From Aegilops tauschii subsp. strangulata (taxonomy: Eukaryota; Streptophyta; Magnoliopsida; Poales; Poaceae): 64,000 nt of DNA. Under the pieces are notes generated by a model, which saw only the letters and a list, made by a program, of their open reading frames with translations, did no database searches and was not told the DNA's origin. Positions 33,145-45,800 of this stretch are shown piece by piece. The stretch spans positions 569,820,880 to 569,884,879 of the forward strand of contig NC_053037.3 of NCBI RefSeq assembly GCF_002575655.3. Reading direction: 5' to 3'. A program made the translations under genes and the position numbers. The first letter of the stretch is position 1. Each line of letters starts with the position of its first letter.

Positions 33145-33784
33145 TAAGTAGCTCTCATTTTCCCAATAAATTATTGATGATCACCAATAAAACAGTCCAT
33201 CTTCTCTTGAATGGAGAGGGAGTTGACCCTCTCCCAATATGATCTCCAATAATGTCACGCCAACGCTCCGCTATAAATGGCCACGAAATCACTACCGAAT
33301 TGCCGCTAGACCACCGTCGCCGTCGTTAGATTGCCCCCGGACCACCGCCCCTACCGCAGACAGATAGTTGTCGCCACAGTAGGATCTCCGCCGGACCACT
33401 ACCGAACAGTCACCACCGCTGCTGGACCACCCTGGACAGCTGCTACCTCCAGACCATCATTGTACAGTTGTCGTCGCTGCCCGATTGCTCCAGCACATCC
33501 AAAACATTAACGTGTGCATCATGGGCGCTTCTTAGGCTATGCCACGTCGGAGCGATGGAAGACAAAACAGATTGCTGGGAAAGAAGAAAAGAAATCGAGC
33601 CAGCGATTCGACGATGCCGTGTGTTTGGCAGCTTGTTGCCATTGGCCCATGTAGCCAGATTGCCTTCGTAGAGAAGCTACCCATCATGCTATGACGCCAA
33701 ACCCTCTCTCCCGATGCGTCCCCTTTTCCCCCTTTCCTCCTAATTTTTCTGCCGCCGCCGCAGCCCCAGTCTCCACCGGCAGGC
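33145..33784. other. Left flank of the MULE, GC-rich, unassigned
   Basis: A TATAAATGG sequence lies near 33272, followed by a stretch with repeated GGACCACC words (about 33340-33440). This resembles a promoter and leader, but I find no convincing coding region. It may be the other half of whatever the MULE interrupted. Confidence 0.35.
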
Positions 33785-33985
33785 AATTTGAGAAAATGCC
33801 ACATCTTTCCCGGGACTTTGCTCCTATAGCACACATTTCTTTTTATTGGATTATATACCATACCTTTGACTAGTAGCTGGACAAAATAGCACAAAATGAT
33901 TTTTTCCCTTCTTTTGCACGTCCAGACACACCTCATACTTGTTAGGACGAATTTGCCCTCAGCTCGTTTCCTGGTCATACGAGGT
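33785..33985 (+). repeat. MULE left terminal inverted repeat
   Basis: About 200 bp matching the complement of 40945-41077 joined to 62835-62901, with scattered substitutions. The outer end is AATTTGAGAAAATGCCACAT. Confidence 0.85.
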
Positions 33986-34704
33986 GATCACACAGAAGGA
34001 AGCACGGCGCCGCCTCGTCGTGCCTACTCCCGGCGCCGCCGCCTCGCCGTGCCAGCTCCCCGGCGAGCCGCCGTCTCGCCGTGCCTCCTTTCCCGCAACA
34101 CCACCTTGTCGTTCCTCATCCCCCGCTTGCCGCCCGTACTAATGCAGCGCGTCCTCCGTCCAGACGTAGCTGCTGCTGGCTGGAGAAGTTCTCACTGTAC
34201 ATGCTGTCTGCTCCATCAGTTGCAGCTGCTCGTTGTTCTGGTTGCTAGCTTTGTTAGCATTTGGCTAAAATACTAGTAAGACACACTAATAAATTTGTTA
34301 CCTGTTGATGGCTATAGCAACTGTTGCAAGAAGATATGGATCCTTGTCCGTATGGATGTAACCAAAATTTAGATTGGGATGTAACATGTGGTGATATATA
34401 GTTCTGTTGATAGGGATATAATCAAAATTTCGACAGCATTTTCACCTAAAATTTTGACATGACCTCTCTATATTTCTGTACCACACATATAACAAGAATA
34501 TATATCAATCCAGAATTAATACATATAAATTTATATCTGACAAGTTGCACCAAGCTTTAAGTGAATAATCATCTCAGTACACACACGACAAAATCACAAG
34601 ACATTGAAAGACAGGAATTTAATCGAAAATCATAGACTTCTTAAAGAAGTGGCATCAACTTCGTGCAGATCACTAAACACATAACAAGATTACAAAATGG
34701 CATG
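33986..34704. other. MULE left internal region, no gene
   Basis: First comes GC-rich sequence (33990-34180, CGCCGCCTCG-rich), then AT-rich sequence to the transposase stop at 34705. It would be the 3' flank of the transposase gene. Confidence 0.4.
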
Positions 34705-34886
34705 CTACACTCCTTTTCTCTTCCTCAGCATGAGCTTTTTTGCGGCCTTCACAACTACTTTTGGTGGAGAAGCGGGAGTCCCAGTTTCCATAGAAAGTTG
34801 CCTACATAATACATAAATTTGATGCATTAAAAAAAATAAGACCAATGTTATACACAATTCAAGAAATAAATCAGATTTGTTTTCAC

Positions 34887-35282
34887 CTCCTTGTGTTTGG
34901 AAGAGGGCTGCCTTGTAGGACAGACAATGAAGATGTACCTCCAAGAGGGCTACCAAGAGATGATTGACTACACAAAAAAGCTTTGTGTAAGATAAAGACA
35001 TGCCACAATTGTAGAGATATTGAAGATAAGCGGGAAAAATGTTACCTCCACGCCATAGGTCGAGGGCTAGCTTGTGGGACACCCAATGAAGACATCCCTC
35101 CAAGAGGGCTACGAGGAGATGATTGACTACACAAAAAAACATTGTTTAATATAAAAACATGCCACATTTGTAAAGATACTGAATATAAAGCAGAAAAAAA
35201 CCTCCTAGTCATAGGGCGAGGGCTCGCTTGTGAGACAGCCAATGGAGACATCCCTCCAAGAGGGCTACAAAGAGATGATTGG
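34887..35282 (-). repeat. Three tandem exon-intron units, 81-nt mini-exons
   Basis: Exons at 35202-35282, 35046-35126 and 34887-34967 are each exactly 81 nt and spaced about 157 bp apart. All lie between phase-2 introns with AG acceptors and GGAG|GT donors. They encode 27-residue versions of one Ser/Pro-rich unit (SQSSPRSPLGGMSSLGVPQA and relatives). The upstream exon 35357-35461 ends in a similar SPRPVTRR. The unit copied was exon plus intron. Because the exons are symmetric, any copy number keeps the frame. Confidence 0.85.
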
Positions 35283-37149
35283 CTGCACAATATGTAGTTT
35301 GAGAAAAAAATATGCCATGCCCACTTGAGAAATTGAAGTGAAGCTTTATTTCTTGCCTCCTTGTAACAGGACGAGGGCTGACTTGTTGGAGAGCATCTCC
35401 TGGGATTGTACATTCAACATCAATTTTGGTGTTTGGTTTTATCTTTCTAGGTTTCGGTTTCCTGCCAAGAAATCCAAACAATGTTACAAACTCGAGCATT
35501 ACAAGAGAAAATATGAGTTAAGAAAATCTGAATCAATATAAATGACCTTTTCTTCACTCCATTATTTGGGCATCTAGCTTGCCTATGTCCAAGTTGCTTA
35601 CACTTCTTGCACCTGTTTTGGCTTCCTAATTGACACTTTGGTGCTGGTTTCTTTTTATAATGTCCTCCTCCCTTTTCAAGGCAACTTTTAAATCTCAACT
35701 TCCTTTTTCTTCCCTTGGAACTTTTGGGGAGTGGTGCATGCAATACAAAGTCTAATTTAACATTAGGACATTGTGATCGATCTGTGAGGGGCTCTACAAC
35801 CCCCCTATACGCTGCCTTAAACCTTTCTAGAGAGTAGTACTCATGAAGATAATCTTCCATCTTCACGTTCCTTTACCCAATCAAGAAAACAAGTGCATGT
35901 TCACACGGTTTACCTGTGTGCTGCCACTCAAGGCACGTGCACTCACTTTTCTCTATGTTAACCACATGACTCAAATTGTCTTTGTTGATGTCCCTCACCC
36001 AACCTTTCCAATTACTTGATCTGGTAACTTTCAAATGCCCAAGCCCTCTTGTTCTATTGTTCACTTGTTGTACAACTGCTGGCAACATCCGTCCTTGTAG
36101 CTTCTCCCCAATCTTTCTCCTTGTTGCAACCAATTTCATTATCTTTCCATTAAGTGTGTCAGCTAACACATCTATGGGAAGATCTTTGGTTCCTTTTATC
36201 CAATTGTTAAAGGTCTCTGCAAGGTTGTTATGAATGTAATCACACTTGGTCTCAGTGTCAAAACTAGACCTCATCCACTTCAGATTATGGTAATCTTGCA
36301 AGTACTTGCCCACAGTTTGGCTAGATTCTAGAACCTTGGAAAAGTGGTGCTCAAACATTGATGGTCTATATGTCTTTCCGGCAGCCCACATGTGTCCAAT
36401 TATGTCACCATTATATCTTTTCGAAAAATTCTGCATTAAATGCCTAAAACATTCACTCTGTTTTGCTTGAGGAAAAACTTTCTTAATTGCATTTTCTTGG
36501 CGCCTTTACATGCATCAGTACATATAGCAAGCTTTGAAATTGGTCCTAATGCTCTATGCAACTGTGTCATGAACCATTTCCAATTATCTTCATCTTCAAC
36601 CTCAATAAAACCAAATGCAAGAGGAAACATCCAATTATGTCCATCTAAAGCAGTGCATGCAGCTAAATGACCATTCCACTTTCCATTCAATGCAGTCAAG
36701 TCTATGCTAAGATAAGGCCTACATCCAGCATGGAATCCATCTAAACAAGGCTTAATTGCCATAAAGAATCTGTGAAAGTAAACTTTACCATCCGTTAGTT
36801 TAGTATCGACCTCAACAATGCTTCCAGAGGATCTAAGTTCCATCTCTACTTTGAACTAGAAGAACGCCCGTGCGTTGCAACGGGGCCACATTAACTTTAA
36901 AAGTTCAATATCAATTATGTTAATATTACATTTAATATTCTCATACATATTAAGTGACATTGACGACCTTTTTTACCATCAAATTCTCTCACACACACCC
37001 TCTTCCTCACTCTCTCTCCCCCTCTCCCTCACTCGGGAGGTGGGACGAAGATAAAACCGGAACGGAGACTACCAACTGAGACATTAGGAGTAGAGATCAT
37101 TTAGTTGATAAGAATAAATAGAAAACGGTGTTAAAAAGGAGAAACAGAT

Positions 37150-38400
37150 TAGAATACATTGAAAAATCAAAAGGACGATGTAAAAGGGGATTCGCCCTGC
37201 CCCCGGGCCTTGCCACCGAACCGGCTCAACGGTCCAGTCCCCGCGCGGTCGTCTTCTCCTCTTCCCCGAGCCGCGTCGCTACAGAGCCGGGCTCCCGCCC
37301 GACCACCTCGCTGGCATCGAAGGGGAATGGATAAGGGTGACGCCCTTCCTTCCCTGCCCCATGGCCTCACTCCTCCTCGACACCCCCTCCCAAATCCACT
37401 TCTCCTCCTCGCTCGCTCAATCCCGTCGATCTGGACGAAGTCAGACGCCACGGCCACCATGACCGACCCCGTCCACATGGCCACTGCCCTCCCTGCGGGC
37501 TAGGAGCTTGTCGAGGAGCTCCGAACGCCTTCGCTACTTCGTCTGCGCCAACGAGATCTCAAGTCCAGCACCCCCGCATCGACGTCGCTGCCGTCTTCCT
37601 CAACCTTGGGCCACCGCGACATTACCGTTCGATCCGCGCCGTCCCGAGCTCCCATGTCTTTCCCTAGGGCGCCATTGACACCGCCATGATCTCCTCTTGC
37701 CTTTCCCGAGTTTCCCCTCTCGTTTGCTCTCGTTAGGTATTTCGCCGTGGCCGAGAACCGCCGTCCGCCATGGCCATTGCAGGGGTAGCCACCAAGCTCC
37801 TCGGATTGACCCCGTGGCACATGTCCGCTCCTATGCACGCCCATGCTCGAGCCTGCCGCTCTTCTTCCGCACCCGCGGGGCCACTACCTCTCCATGCCCA
37901 CGCCCGTGCTACACCGCGTCGGTCGCGCCCGCCGCTGCCGTCGTGCTCGCCGCAGCCACCGCACCACTATGCCCCGCATGACACACACCCTGGCCGCGCG
38001 CCACACTCTCGCTGGCTGCGCTTGCCCCGTCTGCTGCCGCCTATCCCTTCGCTCGCCCCGCTGTCGCGTCCCTGCCTCGCGCCGCCTCCAGTCGTGGCCA
38101 TCTTCTGCCGGCCGCATCTCTGCCCTCCACCGTCGGCCGCTCGCCTCGCCTGCTGCGTGTTGCTTCCTGCTGCTATGCGCTGCTCTACCGCTGGTACGCT
38201 GCTGCGCCATGCCCTCAACACCGCCGTGGACAAATGTGGCAGAGGGATTGTTAATGGAGTACGAGAAGGAGGTGGCGGAGAAGGTGTGGAGAGGCAGGAG
38301 GTCTGGGGCGGTGTCACCTGGCTGTGGTGGAGGTGTTTATGCAAGAAGGAGCCGGAGTGGAAGGAGAGGTCACAATTGGAAAGAATCGCAAAAAAATCAT
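37150..38400. other. GC-rich gene-like filler in Helitron D
   Basis: Several overlapping long frames on both strands reflect high GC. One plus-strand frame has a start-like ATG at 37458 (MTDPVHMATALP) but stops at 37501. It is probably captured host DNA. No domain was recognised. Confidence 0.35.
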
Positions 38401-38649
38401 AACCTGGAGATCTCAGTTCAAAAAAATGCTAATATCGATGGAGGGGTGATTTCCTTCAATAGGTGGAAAACATAGGAAATATTGGTTCTTATCAAGGAAA
38501 GGTAAAAATTTAGGAAAGTTAGGATTTTTGAACTGATTTCTATGCAAATGGGGTTTTATTGTTTGGTAACATGATATTAGTACCTGCTCGTCTGTGACGT
38601 GTCTGATTAGGAAAGTTTGCAAATGTTAAGAAACTATTTATTGGGAGGA

Positions 38650-38945
38650 AAGTTGTGATGTGTCTGTTATTTGTTTCCTAAAACAAATTTCACTAATAAG
38701 AGAAATCGATTGATTTAGATAAGTTAGGAAAGTTAGATTAAAATGTATTATTTGTTTCCTGAAATTCTGTTATTTGTTTCCTAAGACAAATGAACCAATA
38801 AAAGGAATCGATTGATTTGCATAATTTAAGGAAGTTAGATTAAAATGTATTATTTGTTTCCTGAAAATCTGTTATTTGTTTCCTAAGACAAATTGAACCA
38901 ATAAAAGGAATCGATTGATTTGCATAATTTAAGGAAGTTAGATCC
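38650..38945. repeat. 103-bp tandem repeat in Helitron D
   Basis: The word CGATTGATTT recurs at 38706, 38809 and 38912. The shared unit includes TTATTTGTTTCCTAAGACAA and AAGTTAGATTAAAATGTATT. About 2.8 copies. Confidence 0.85.
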
Positions 38946-39221
38946 GTGATTTGTTATACGTTAGGAAAGTTCTGGTTGTAATAAAGAGTGGAGAGAAAAA
39001 TAAACCAATGGACCAGGGTGGGAGGGGGTGGTGTGAGGAGAGACGAAAAAACCAGCGAAAATAAACCGCGGACCAGGGTGGGAGGGGGTGGTGGGAGGAG
39101 AGATAAAAAAAACCTAGCGAAAATAAACCGCGGAGACGATTCACCAACTCATCCATTAGGAGTAGAGATTTGAATAGGTAACGGAAGCTACTACCCCAAG
39201 AACCATAGATCTCATCCTTTG

Positions 39222-39246
39222 CTCTCTCTCTCTCTCTCTCTCTCTC
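39222..39246. repeat. (TC)n microsatellite within the transposase exon
   Basis: About 12 TC units, encoding an Arg-Glu run on the minus strand. The transposase frame before it (TTGYHTVWKG) and after it (DEIYGSWGSSFRYLF) differ, so the tract length causes a frameshift. Confidence 0.85.
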
Positions 39247-40643
39247 CCCTTCCATACAGTGTGATACCCAGTGGTTACATTCCAGTCTTCCTCGAGCGTT
39301 TCCTGTAAATCCTTGCAGCCAATGTTTGGAGTTTTCCTCAAAATCTTCTTAGACCTTCGTTGGACCCAATCTTGCGAGGCCATTGCTGAATTTAGCCTGC
39401 TACTCGAAACACATGTGTGTGCTGGTCCAATCTGGTTAACCTGCATACATAACAAATTTGTTAGTGTTTCTCAAATAATATGATGCTACCATAATAGAAA
39501 TAATAGAAAAAGGTGAAATATTAAGCTATGTTAGTACCCTGGTCTTTGTCTTGTCAGCCATAATACGACATGTTATTTTCCATGGACAATCCTCAACCAT
39601 ACAATGTGCCATCCTCCTACTCTTGTCAGCTCTATGAGTCCCAAGGTTGAATTCTTCATTAATTGCCCATTGCCTCACAGCTCTCCTGCAATCGATCATC
39701 GTTGGAAAGATTGAACCTTTCTCAACTTCAGGATGATCTTTGTCATAGTACATTTCTATATCTTCAGGAACTTGGTCATCAACTGGTATAGCTCCCTCAG
39801 CCATTAACTCCTCATTAGCATGGCACACAACAACTGGAGATGCATCATTTACTGGTTGAGCATCCTCAACCTCATCCTCAATTCCAAGTACCTCACACAT
39901 GTTTTCCTGGGACATAGGAGCTATTATAACATCACCAATAGGAATTAGCTCAAGAGTAGACCAATCAATGACAACTCCACCATCAGATTGCACATATCTC
40001 TCATTATTACGAAGCACATTACAATTTATAGAATCGTCAACACATGATGCACTACTAGCATTTGACTGGTAATTGTCAGAACTTGAGCAAATGATGTTGT
40101 CTACTATCTCACTAGATGGGATAATTCTAAACAAGATGATGCGTAACCCCCTTTGCAATGGCCACAACTTGAGCTAGCACAAGCAATTCTTTCTTTTCCC
40201 ATCTCTGAAGAAATGATGTGAGCAATTTCCAGTGGTTATAAAGCCTCTCAACTGATTCAAAATGCTTGTCCTTGCACAAAATATGGACCTCCTGCGCACT
40301 CCCCCAAACAACTTTGGACCCAATGAGTTGTATCAGTTTTTCAACAGTAAAACGTTTCATGTTAACCTCAAACTCCACATCATGCTGGGAAACTTGATGC
40401 TCGCTACCATCGTCAAGCTTTGCGACAAATCGAAGAACTCTAAAGATTAGTTTATTAATGACAACGCGCAACTCCGCACCTTCTTCCCTACAAAATTACA
40501 CGATTTTCAAATAAAAACAATGAGTAGGCATAAGTATTCGTCAATATGCAGTTAACAATTCACAAAACCCTTCAATTCAATTACTTAGGTTGATCGACTA
40601 ACCGTTCCGGAGCTCCGCCCGGAGCTGCACCCTCTGGCTCCAT

Positions 40644-40944
40644 CTTCGCGAACAACACGTTCTACTCGTACTTGTGAAGCTGCCCGCTAGTTCTCCTCCT
40701 CTTCCACCATAATCTCCATGGCCTGGGGTTCTTCAATACACAGGTCAGATCAAAAGAGAGAGCGAGGGAGAGAGGCAACCTATTGGGGCGGCGGCAGAAG
40801 GTATGTGAGTACAGGAAGCAGGACGAGGTGGCCGCGCGCCTGGAAGGAAGGAAGGACGAGGCGTTAGTTCATGGCGGCAGTGCTGGGAGGAGAACCGAGG
40901 CGGCGGCGGCGCTGTGCTTCGTTCTATGTCTCGCGTCGATCGCT
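40644..40944. promoter_or_regulatory. Transposase upstream region in the MULE
   Basis: The 5' leader and promoter region between the transposase start (40643) and the right TIR. GC-rich, with no clear TATA box. Confidence 0.35.
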
Positions 40945-41316
40945 TCATATGACCAGGAAACGAGGTGAGGGCAAATTCGTCCTGGCAAAAAAGAGGTGTG
41001 GGCCTGGACGTGGAAAAGAAGGAAAAAAAAATCAATTTGTGGTATTTTGTCCAGCTATTGATGAAAGATGTGGTATATCTATACCTATGATAACCCACAA
41101 GTATAGGGGATCGCAACAGTTTTCGAGGGTAGAGTATTCAACCCAAATTTATTGATTCGACACAAGGGGAGCCAAAGAATATTCTCAAGTATTAGCAGTT
41201 GAGTTGTCAATTCAACCACACCTGGATAACTTAGTATCTGCAGCAAAGTATTTAGTAGCAAAGTAATATGGAAGTAACGGTAATGGTAGCAAAGTAATAT
41301 TTTTGGGTTTTGTAGT

Positions 41317-41843
41317 TGTCGTGGTTTTGTCACGGCAGATGTCCTAGAGAAAGGACTTAGTCGTGGAGCCATCGCTACGGGTTAGCTTAAAGGGGTTAAA
41401 GCGGACAAGGGACGCAAACGAGTTTTATACTAGTTCGGCCCCTTACGATGAAGGTAAAAGCCTACGTCTAGTTGAGATGGAATTGATGGGGTTTCGATGA
41501 CCAGGGAGCGAATACGCTTTGCCCGAGTCTCGAGTTGTTGTCTGTTGTCCTTGAACCGCCGTCAGGTCGTCCCCTTATATACATGGGTTGACGCCCGTCG
41601 GTTTACAGAATCCCAAGGCCGGCTCATAATCGTGTCCGGCTCGGTCTCTGCTACTTCTATCTTACAACACAAGTTTACATATCAATACCGGTTTATGTCT
41701 ACAAGCCTTAAACCGGCTTTTGGCCCTGGGCCTTCATGAAGCGTCACCGTCTGTCTTCATGGACTTCAGATACAGATGAACTACTTATGGGGTTAACCCG
41801 GCCTCTCCTGGCCGGTTTACGCCCAGTGGTAATATCCCCAATA
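41317..41843 (-). repeat. Tat element 3' LTR
   Basis: 527 bp. On the plus strand it starts TGTCGTGGTTTTGTCACGGC and ends TATCCCCAATA; the partner ends CAACA. A TATATA word is near 41577. Confidence 0.92.
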
Positions 41844-42082
41844 TTAGGCCCCAGGTTGATTTGAACTGGTTCATGTCAATCCTCAATACTTTAAGAAAAT
41901 TTCTTCTTCAACATCTTCACATAATCTTGTAAACCGTCGTGACATCATCTTCTAGGATCATGGTAAACCGCCGTGACGTCACCTATCATTAACGAGCCTC
42001 CGACAATCGAGGCGACAGCTCCACCTCATATCCAAAATTTAGGCTCCTCAATTTTCGCGCTTGACGCTTATCTTTCTGCCCT

Positions 42083-42807
42083 TATAAATAGGGCCAGGGG
42101 GTCTTTCCATTTCCCCCCCTCGTGCCTCTTCGCGTCGTCGTCTTCCTCGCGCCGACCGACCCTCAAGCTCTGCCGCCGCCGTCGTCCTTCACCTCTGCTT
42201 TGACAAAGGCCGCTGCATCAACCCGATCGCATCAGAGAAAAATAGTGATCCTCCGCTGCTTCTTCCTGCACCAGTAAGTCCTTCTTCTTCTCGCCCTAGA
42301 TCCGCCATTAGGGTTCGGTGTTCTTCATAGCTAGAAGCTGTTCTTCCTTCGGTAGCACCTATGGCCGGTTAGATCTGACTATTTCAGCGCCTTTTGTAGT
42401 TTAGACTCCTTTCTTCTTGATAGAACATCTGCCTTGTATAAAACTCATCTCAACTTGGTGAACCTTTAACACGCTGGAAATTAGGTCAAAATATATTTTG
42501 TTTTTCCAACGCGCGGTAGATCTGAAATTACCATGGCAAGATGTGAAACTTGTTTCTTCCTTTACTTATACACACGGAGTACCAGATTGGGCGGTTTAAC
42601 TTCATATACAAAATGATGATCCAGTAGATACCATTAGTCCCCTGTTGAACCGCCAATGCATTCATCATTGTACTGTTTCCATTGTCAGACTCCGGTTTAC
42701 GAATAACCAATTCCGGTTTGACAATATGCTTACATCCTTATACCGTTGTATAGTTGTCCACTGTAAATCTTAAACCGGCAATAATCATGTTTCAGATTTC
42801 CATTGCC
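42083..42807 (+). promoter_or_regulatory. Promoter, leader and leader intron of the antisense gene
   Basis: CTTATAAATAGGG at 42081-42093 is a good TATA box facing right. A probable leader exon ends at CACCA|GTAAGTC (42273), and an intron runs to TTTCAG at 42795. The coding start is then the ATG at 42808 in GCCATGGCC. These positions are read from splice consensus only. Confidence 0.5.
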
Positions 42808-45800
42808 ATGGCCAAACAAATCTATGAATGCAATTGGGCTCCTTCTCGAGTAACCGAAGAGCAGTTAAGCAATCTTGTTAAAACGGGTGCTTTAGCCAAG
42901 AAAGATGTCATCCACTGGAGGGTCCCTGGCCCGGAAAATCCTCCTACACCCAAGGATGGAGAGGTAGTCGTGTTTGCTGATCATCTCGGGCGAGGTTTTA
43001 GCCCTCCCGGTTCAAAATTTTTCCGAGATGTACTAGCCAATTTTCAGCTACGCCCTCAAGACATCGGTCCCAATTCTGTGACCAACATCTGCCACTTCCA
43101 AGTCTTCTGTGAGGTTTATCTGCAAGAGGAACCTACAGTCGAACTGTTTAGGGATTTCTTTCACTTAAACCGTCGCACAGAGTTCTCGGATGGACCCAAC
43201 ACGGAACTGGGCGGAATGGCGGTTCAGAAAAGGAAAGAAGTCACCTTCCCTCATCCCAAACTCCACAGTCATCCCAAAGAGTGGAACCAGACTTGGTTTT
43301 ATTGCATGGATACATCTCCACCTGATGAAAACCCCCTCCCGGGTTACCGCCCTGAACGCCTGAGCAACACACATCCTTTTCCTCAGAGGTTGACTGCAAG
43401 AGAAAGGGCCAACTATGCTCCTCAATTATCAAAGCTTAGAGCCTTCATGGCAAACGGTTTGACAGGAGTTGATCTTGCACGTTGTTGGATAAGCTGGAGT
43501 ATTCTTCCCTTAAGCCGGCGCTCCGGTTTGATGTGTGAGTATACGGGGAGTTTGAAGGATGCTCAGCGGCATATTGACATTCAGCTTACAGATGCAGAAG
43601 TCACTGAGGCTGTAAAAAAGATACTGAACGAACCGGAGGCTGTCTGTGCCCAAACCGGACTACTCCCTTTCTGCACCTTCAACAAACCACCAGCTGTAAG
43701 AATCATATAATCTTTTTTATCTGAAGTTGCTTCTGTCCAAATATTCTCTGAAAGTGTGATTATTTTCTGACAGGGTGATGACCCGTTCTGGAACAAGAAA
43801 CCATCACAAGACAAACCGGCGAAGCTGCAAGACAACCCGGTCAAGCCAGTTCGTCCAAAGACCAAGGTTGTTAAAAAACCTGCCAAGAAAAGGGCCACTA
43901 CATCCTCCGATCTACCAGCTGATGACGATGTGGGTAATCCGGAACTAGAGGTAGAACTTGACTCTCTTGGTTCATTTTTCGTACATCTCGTTGACAATGA
44001 TTATTATCAGGACGACGCTAAAGGCAGTCATGCTAAGGACATAGAGGTAACCATTCTTTCCTCCGATTCAGATCCTCTGCCAACATCAAAAATCCGTCAA
44101 GCAAACCGGAAAGTAAAATTTTCTCACCCTCTTGCTTACTTGGACCCAAACTTTCTTTTGAAGACGCAGCAGCACGAGGCTCGCCGTACAACCCGGCACA
44201 GCGGCCAGGTAGTTACCTCCGCTGGTTTACCGAACAGTCCGGTTTGGAAACGCCGATCAGAGGTCTCTTATCCCATTGATACTTCATACCCCAAAGCAGG
44301 TTGTTTCCGCCAGCCTCTTAACCCGTCTGATTCAAATTATCAGGGTACTTCTCACTCATCTTCTGGCGAGTCATCGGCCACATAGCTTCCACCCCTCAAA
44401 ACAGTTCCTGGGTGAGCTATGCATGTTTCTTTATTCTGATGTGTTATCTTTTCATACTGTACTGATCCTCATGTCTATCTTTTCTCAGCGCCAAGCCGAG
44501 ACCCAGCAAGAAGGCTCGGCTAAGCAAACCGACTGATGATAATGTAGCTATTGAACCGGGAAAAATGCCAGATCCGGAAGAAACCGATGCCGACGACATG
44601 CTTAACGATCCGCCGCCTCAAGACCATGACTTCCTTGCCGAACAAGTGCAAGTTGACACTACAAGCCATGCAGACCAGCCAACCAGCCCTGTCCGAACTG
44701 ATGACAAACCGGTCAGTCCAGTTAAGGATACTGACAAACCGCCAACTCCAGTGAAGGCTGCTGATGACCAAGATGATGACATTATGATTACTGGCACTGG
44801 CCACACCACTCCTGGCAATCCTGTCGCTTTGTCAAAGCATACTGCCAAGGACGAGCTCTCTGCTATCGGCAAAGGCAAATGGAATGCCGATTTATCAAGC
44901 TATGCCCATCTGAATGCTCAAGACATTCACTCTGGCTTCTTGAACCGTCTGTATACCAGCCGTGACTATGAAGCTAGTTTGGTAAACTTGCTGAAGGAGC
45001 GATATGAGGTAACTACTATTTTTCTCTTTTGTCCAATTGCAGTTTATCAACTCCTAGTAGCCCCCAAGTGTCAGTTTATGGTACCAATCTAAACCGGGAC
45101 TTTTGTCATAACTTAACTTTGCATATTTAGCCTCCAGGGACCGGATTACTTCTTTAAGATGAACCGGTTCCTTAAAATTTGCCATACTGCTCTTTCACCG
45201 GTATAGCCCCCAAGGGCCGGTTTAACTTTATAAAGATGAACCGGGACTGTATAAGAATTCCCATACCAACAGTTTTTGAGCAAACACACATTAGCCCCCA
45301 AGTGCCAAGATTAATACTTGTATTGTGCTTGGGACTTGTAGAAATTTCTGATAAGGAGCAAATATGCATTAGCCCCCAAGTATCAAGGACATAACTTGTT
45401 ATGTGCTTGGTACTTCAAATATGTACTGTCAACTCATTATGTATCTGTCTCTTTATAGGCTGAACTGAGCAAAAAGGAAAGCCAAACCGCTGATCTGCAA
45501 GAGAACATCAAGTCCCAACAGGCCGAAACTTCCAAAGCAAAAGATGAGCTGACGAGCGCCTTAGCCGCTATGGAAAAGCTAAAAGAGAGCTTCGCCAAGG
45601 AGCGGGCGGATTGGAACACAGAGAAATCCGCTTTGCGGAAAAGAGCTGAAGACACAGAAGCAGCTCTCAAACCGGTGGTAGACGAGCTGACTGGTGTAAA
45701 ACGGCAAGTACATGCTATGACCGCTGCTGTGTTTGGTAAGCATCCTTGCTTTATACTTTCAACATATCTTCCCATGTGTTGCTGGTTTACTGACGTTTAT

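Larger units (their letters stand above)
36856..39168 (-). mobile_element. Composite Helitron D inside the transposase gene
   Basis: On the minus strand it begins TCTCTACTCCTAATGGATGA at 39168 after an A. It ends at 36856 with CCCGTTGCAACGCACGGG, GCGTTCTT and CTAG before a T. Removing 36856-39168 rejoins the transposase reading frame exactly (YLFK followed by FKVEMELRSS). A second Helitron 5' start (TCTCTACTCCTAATG, also after an A) lies inside at 37096. The 241 bp from there to the 3' end looks like a complete small Helitron. The 2 kb between the two starts holds GC-rich gene-like sequence (about 37180-38400) with no recognised domain and a 103-bp tandem repeat. Confidence 0.8.
34705..40643 (-). 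pseudogene. MuDR-type transposase gene, interrupted and frameshifted
   Basis: The start is at 40643 with a 41-nt exon 1 and a GT-AG intron to 40487, the frame being kept. Next come a leader domain and an acidic region, then the Mutator DNA-binding domain (about 39740-39300; GSIFPTMIDCRRAVRQWAIN). The MULE transposase domain is at 36843-36436 (CRPYLSIDLTALNGKWNGHL, LAICTDACKG, holding catalytic Asp positions). A SWIM zinc finger (CTCLEWQHTGKPCEHA, about 35900) and a CCHC knuckle (CKKCKQLGHRQARC, about 35600) follow. The tail is encoded by exons 35357-35461, 35202-35282, 35046-35126, 34887-34967 and 34705-34801. Damage: a frame change near 40150, a (TC)n tract at 39222-39246 that shifts frame, and a Helitron insertion at 36856-39168. 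It makes no full protein now. Confidence 0.85.

Noticed and set aside
33270..33680. A host gene driven by TATAAATGG at 33272
   Set aside because: No open frame with a recognisable protein follows; downstream frames are short and low-complexity.
35873..36843. A domesticated host transposase gene (FAR1/MUG-like)
   Set aside because: It sits between long TIRs with frameshifts and a Helitron in an exon, so it is an element's own broken gene.
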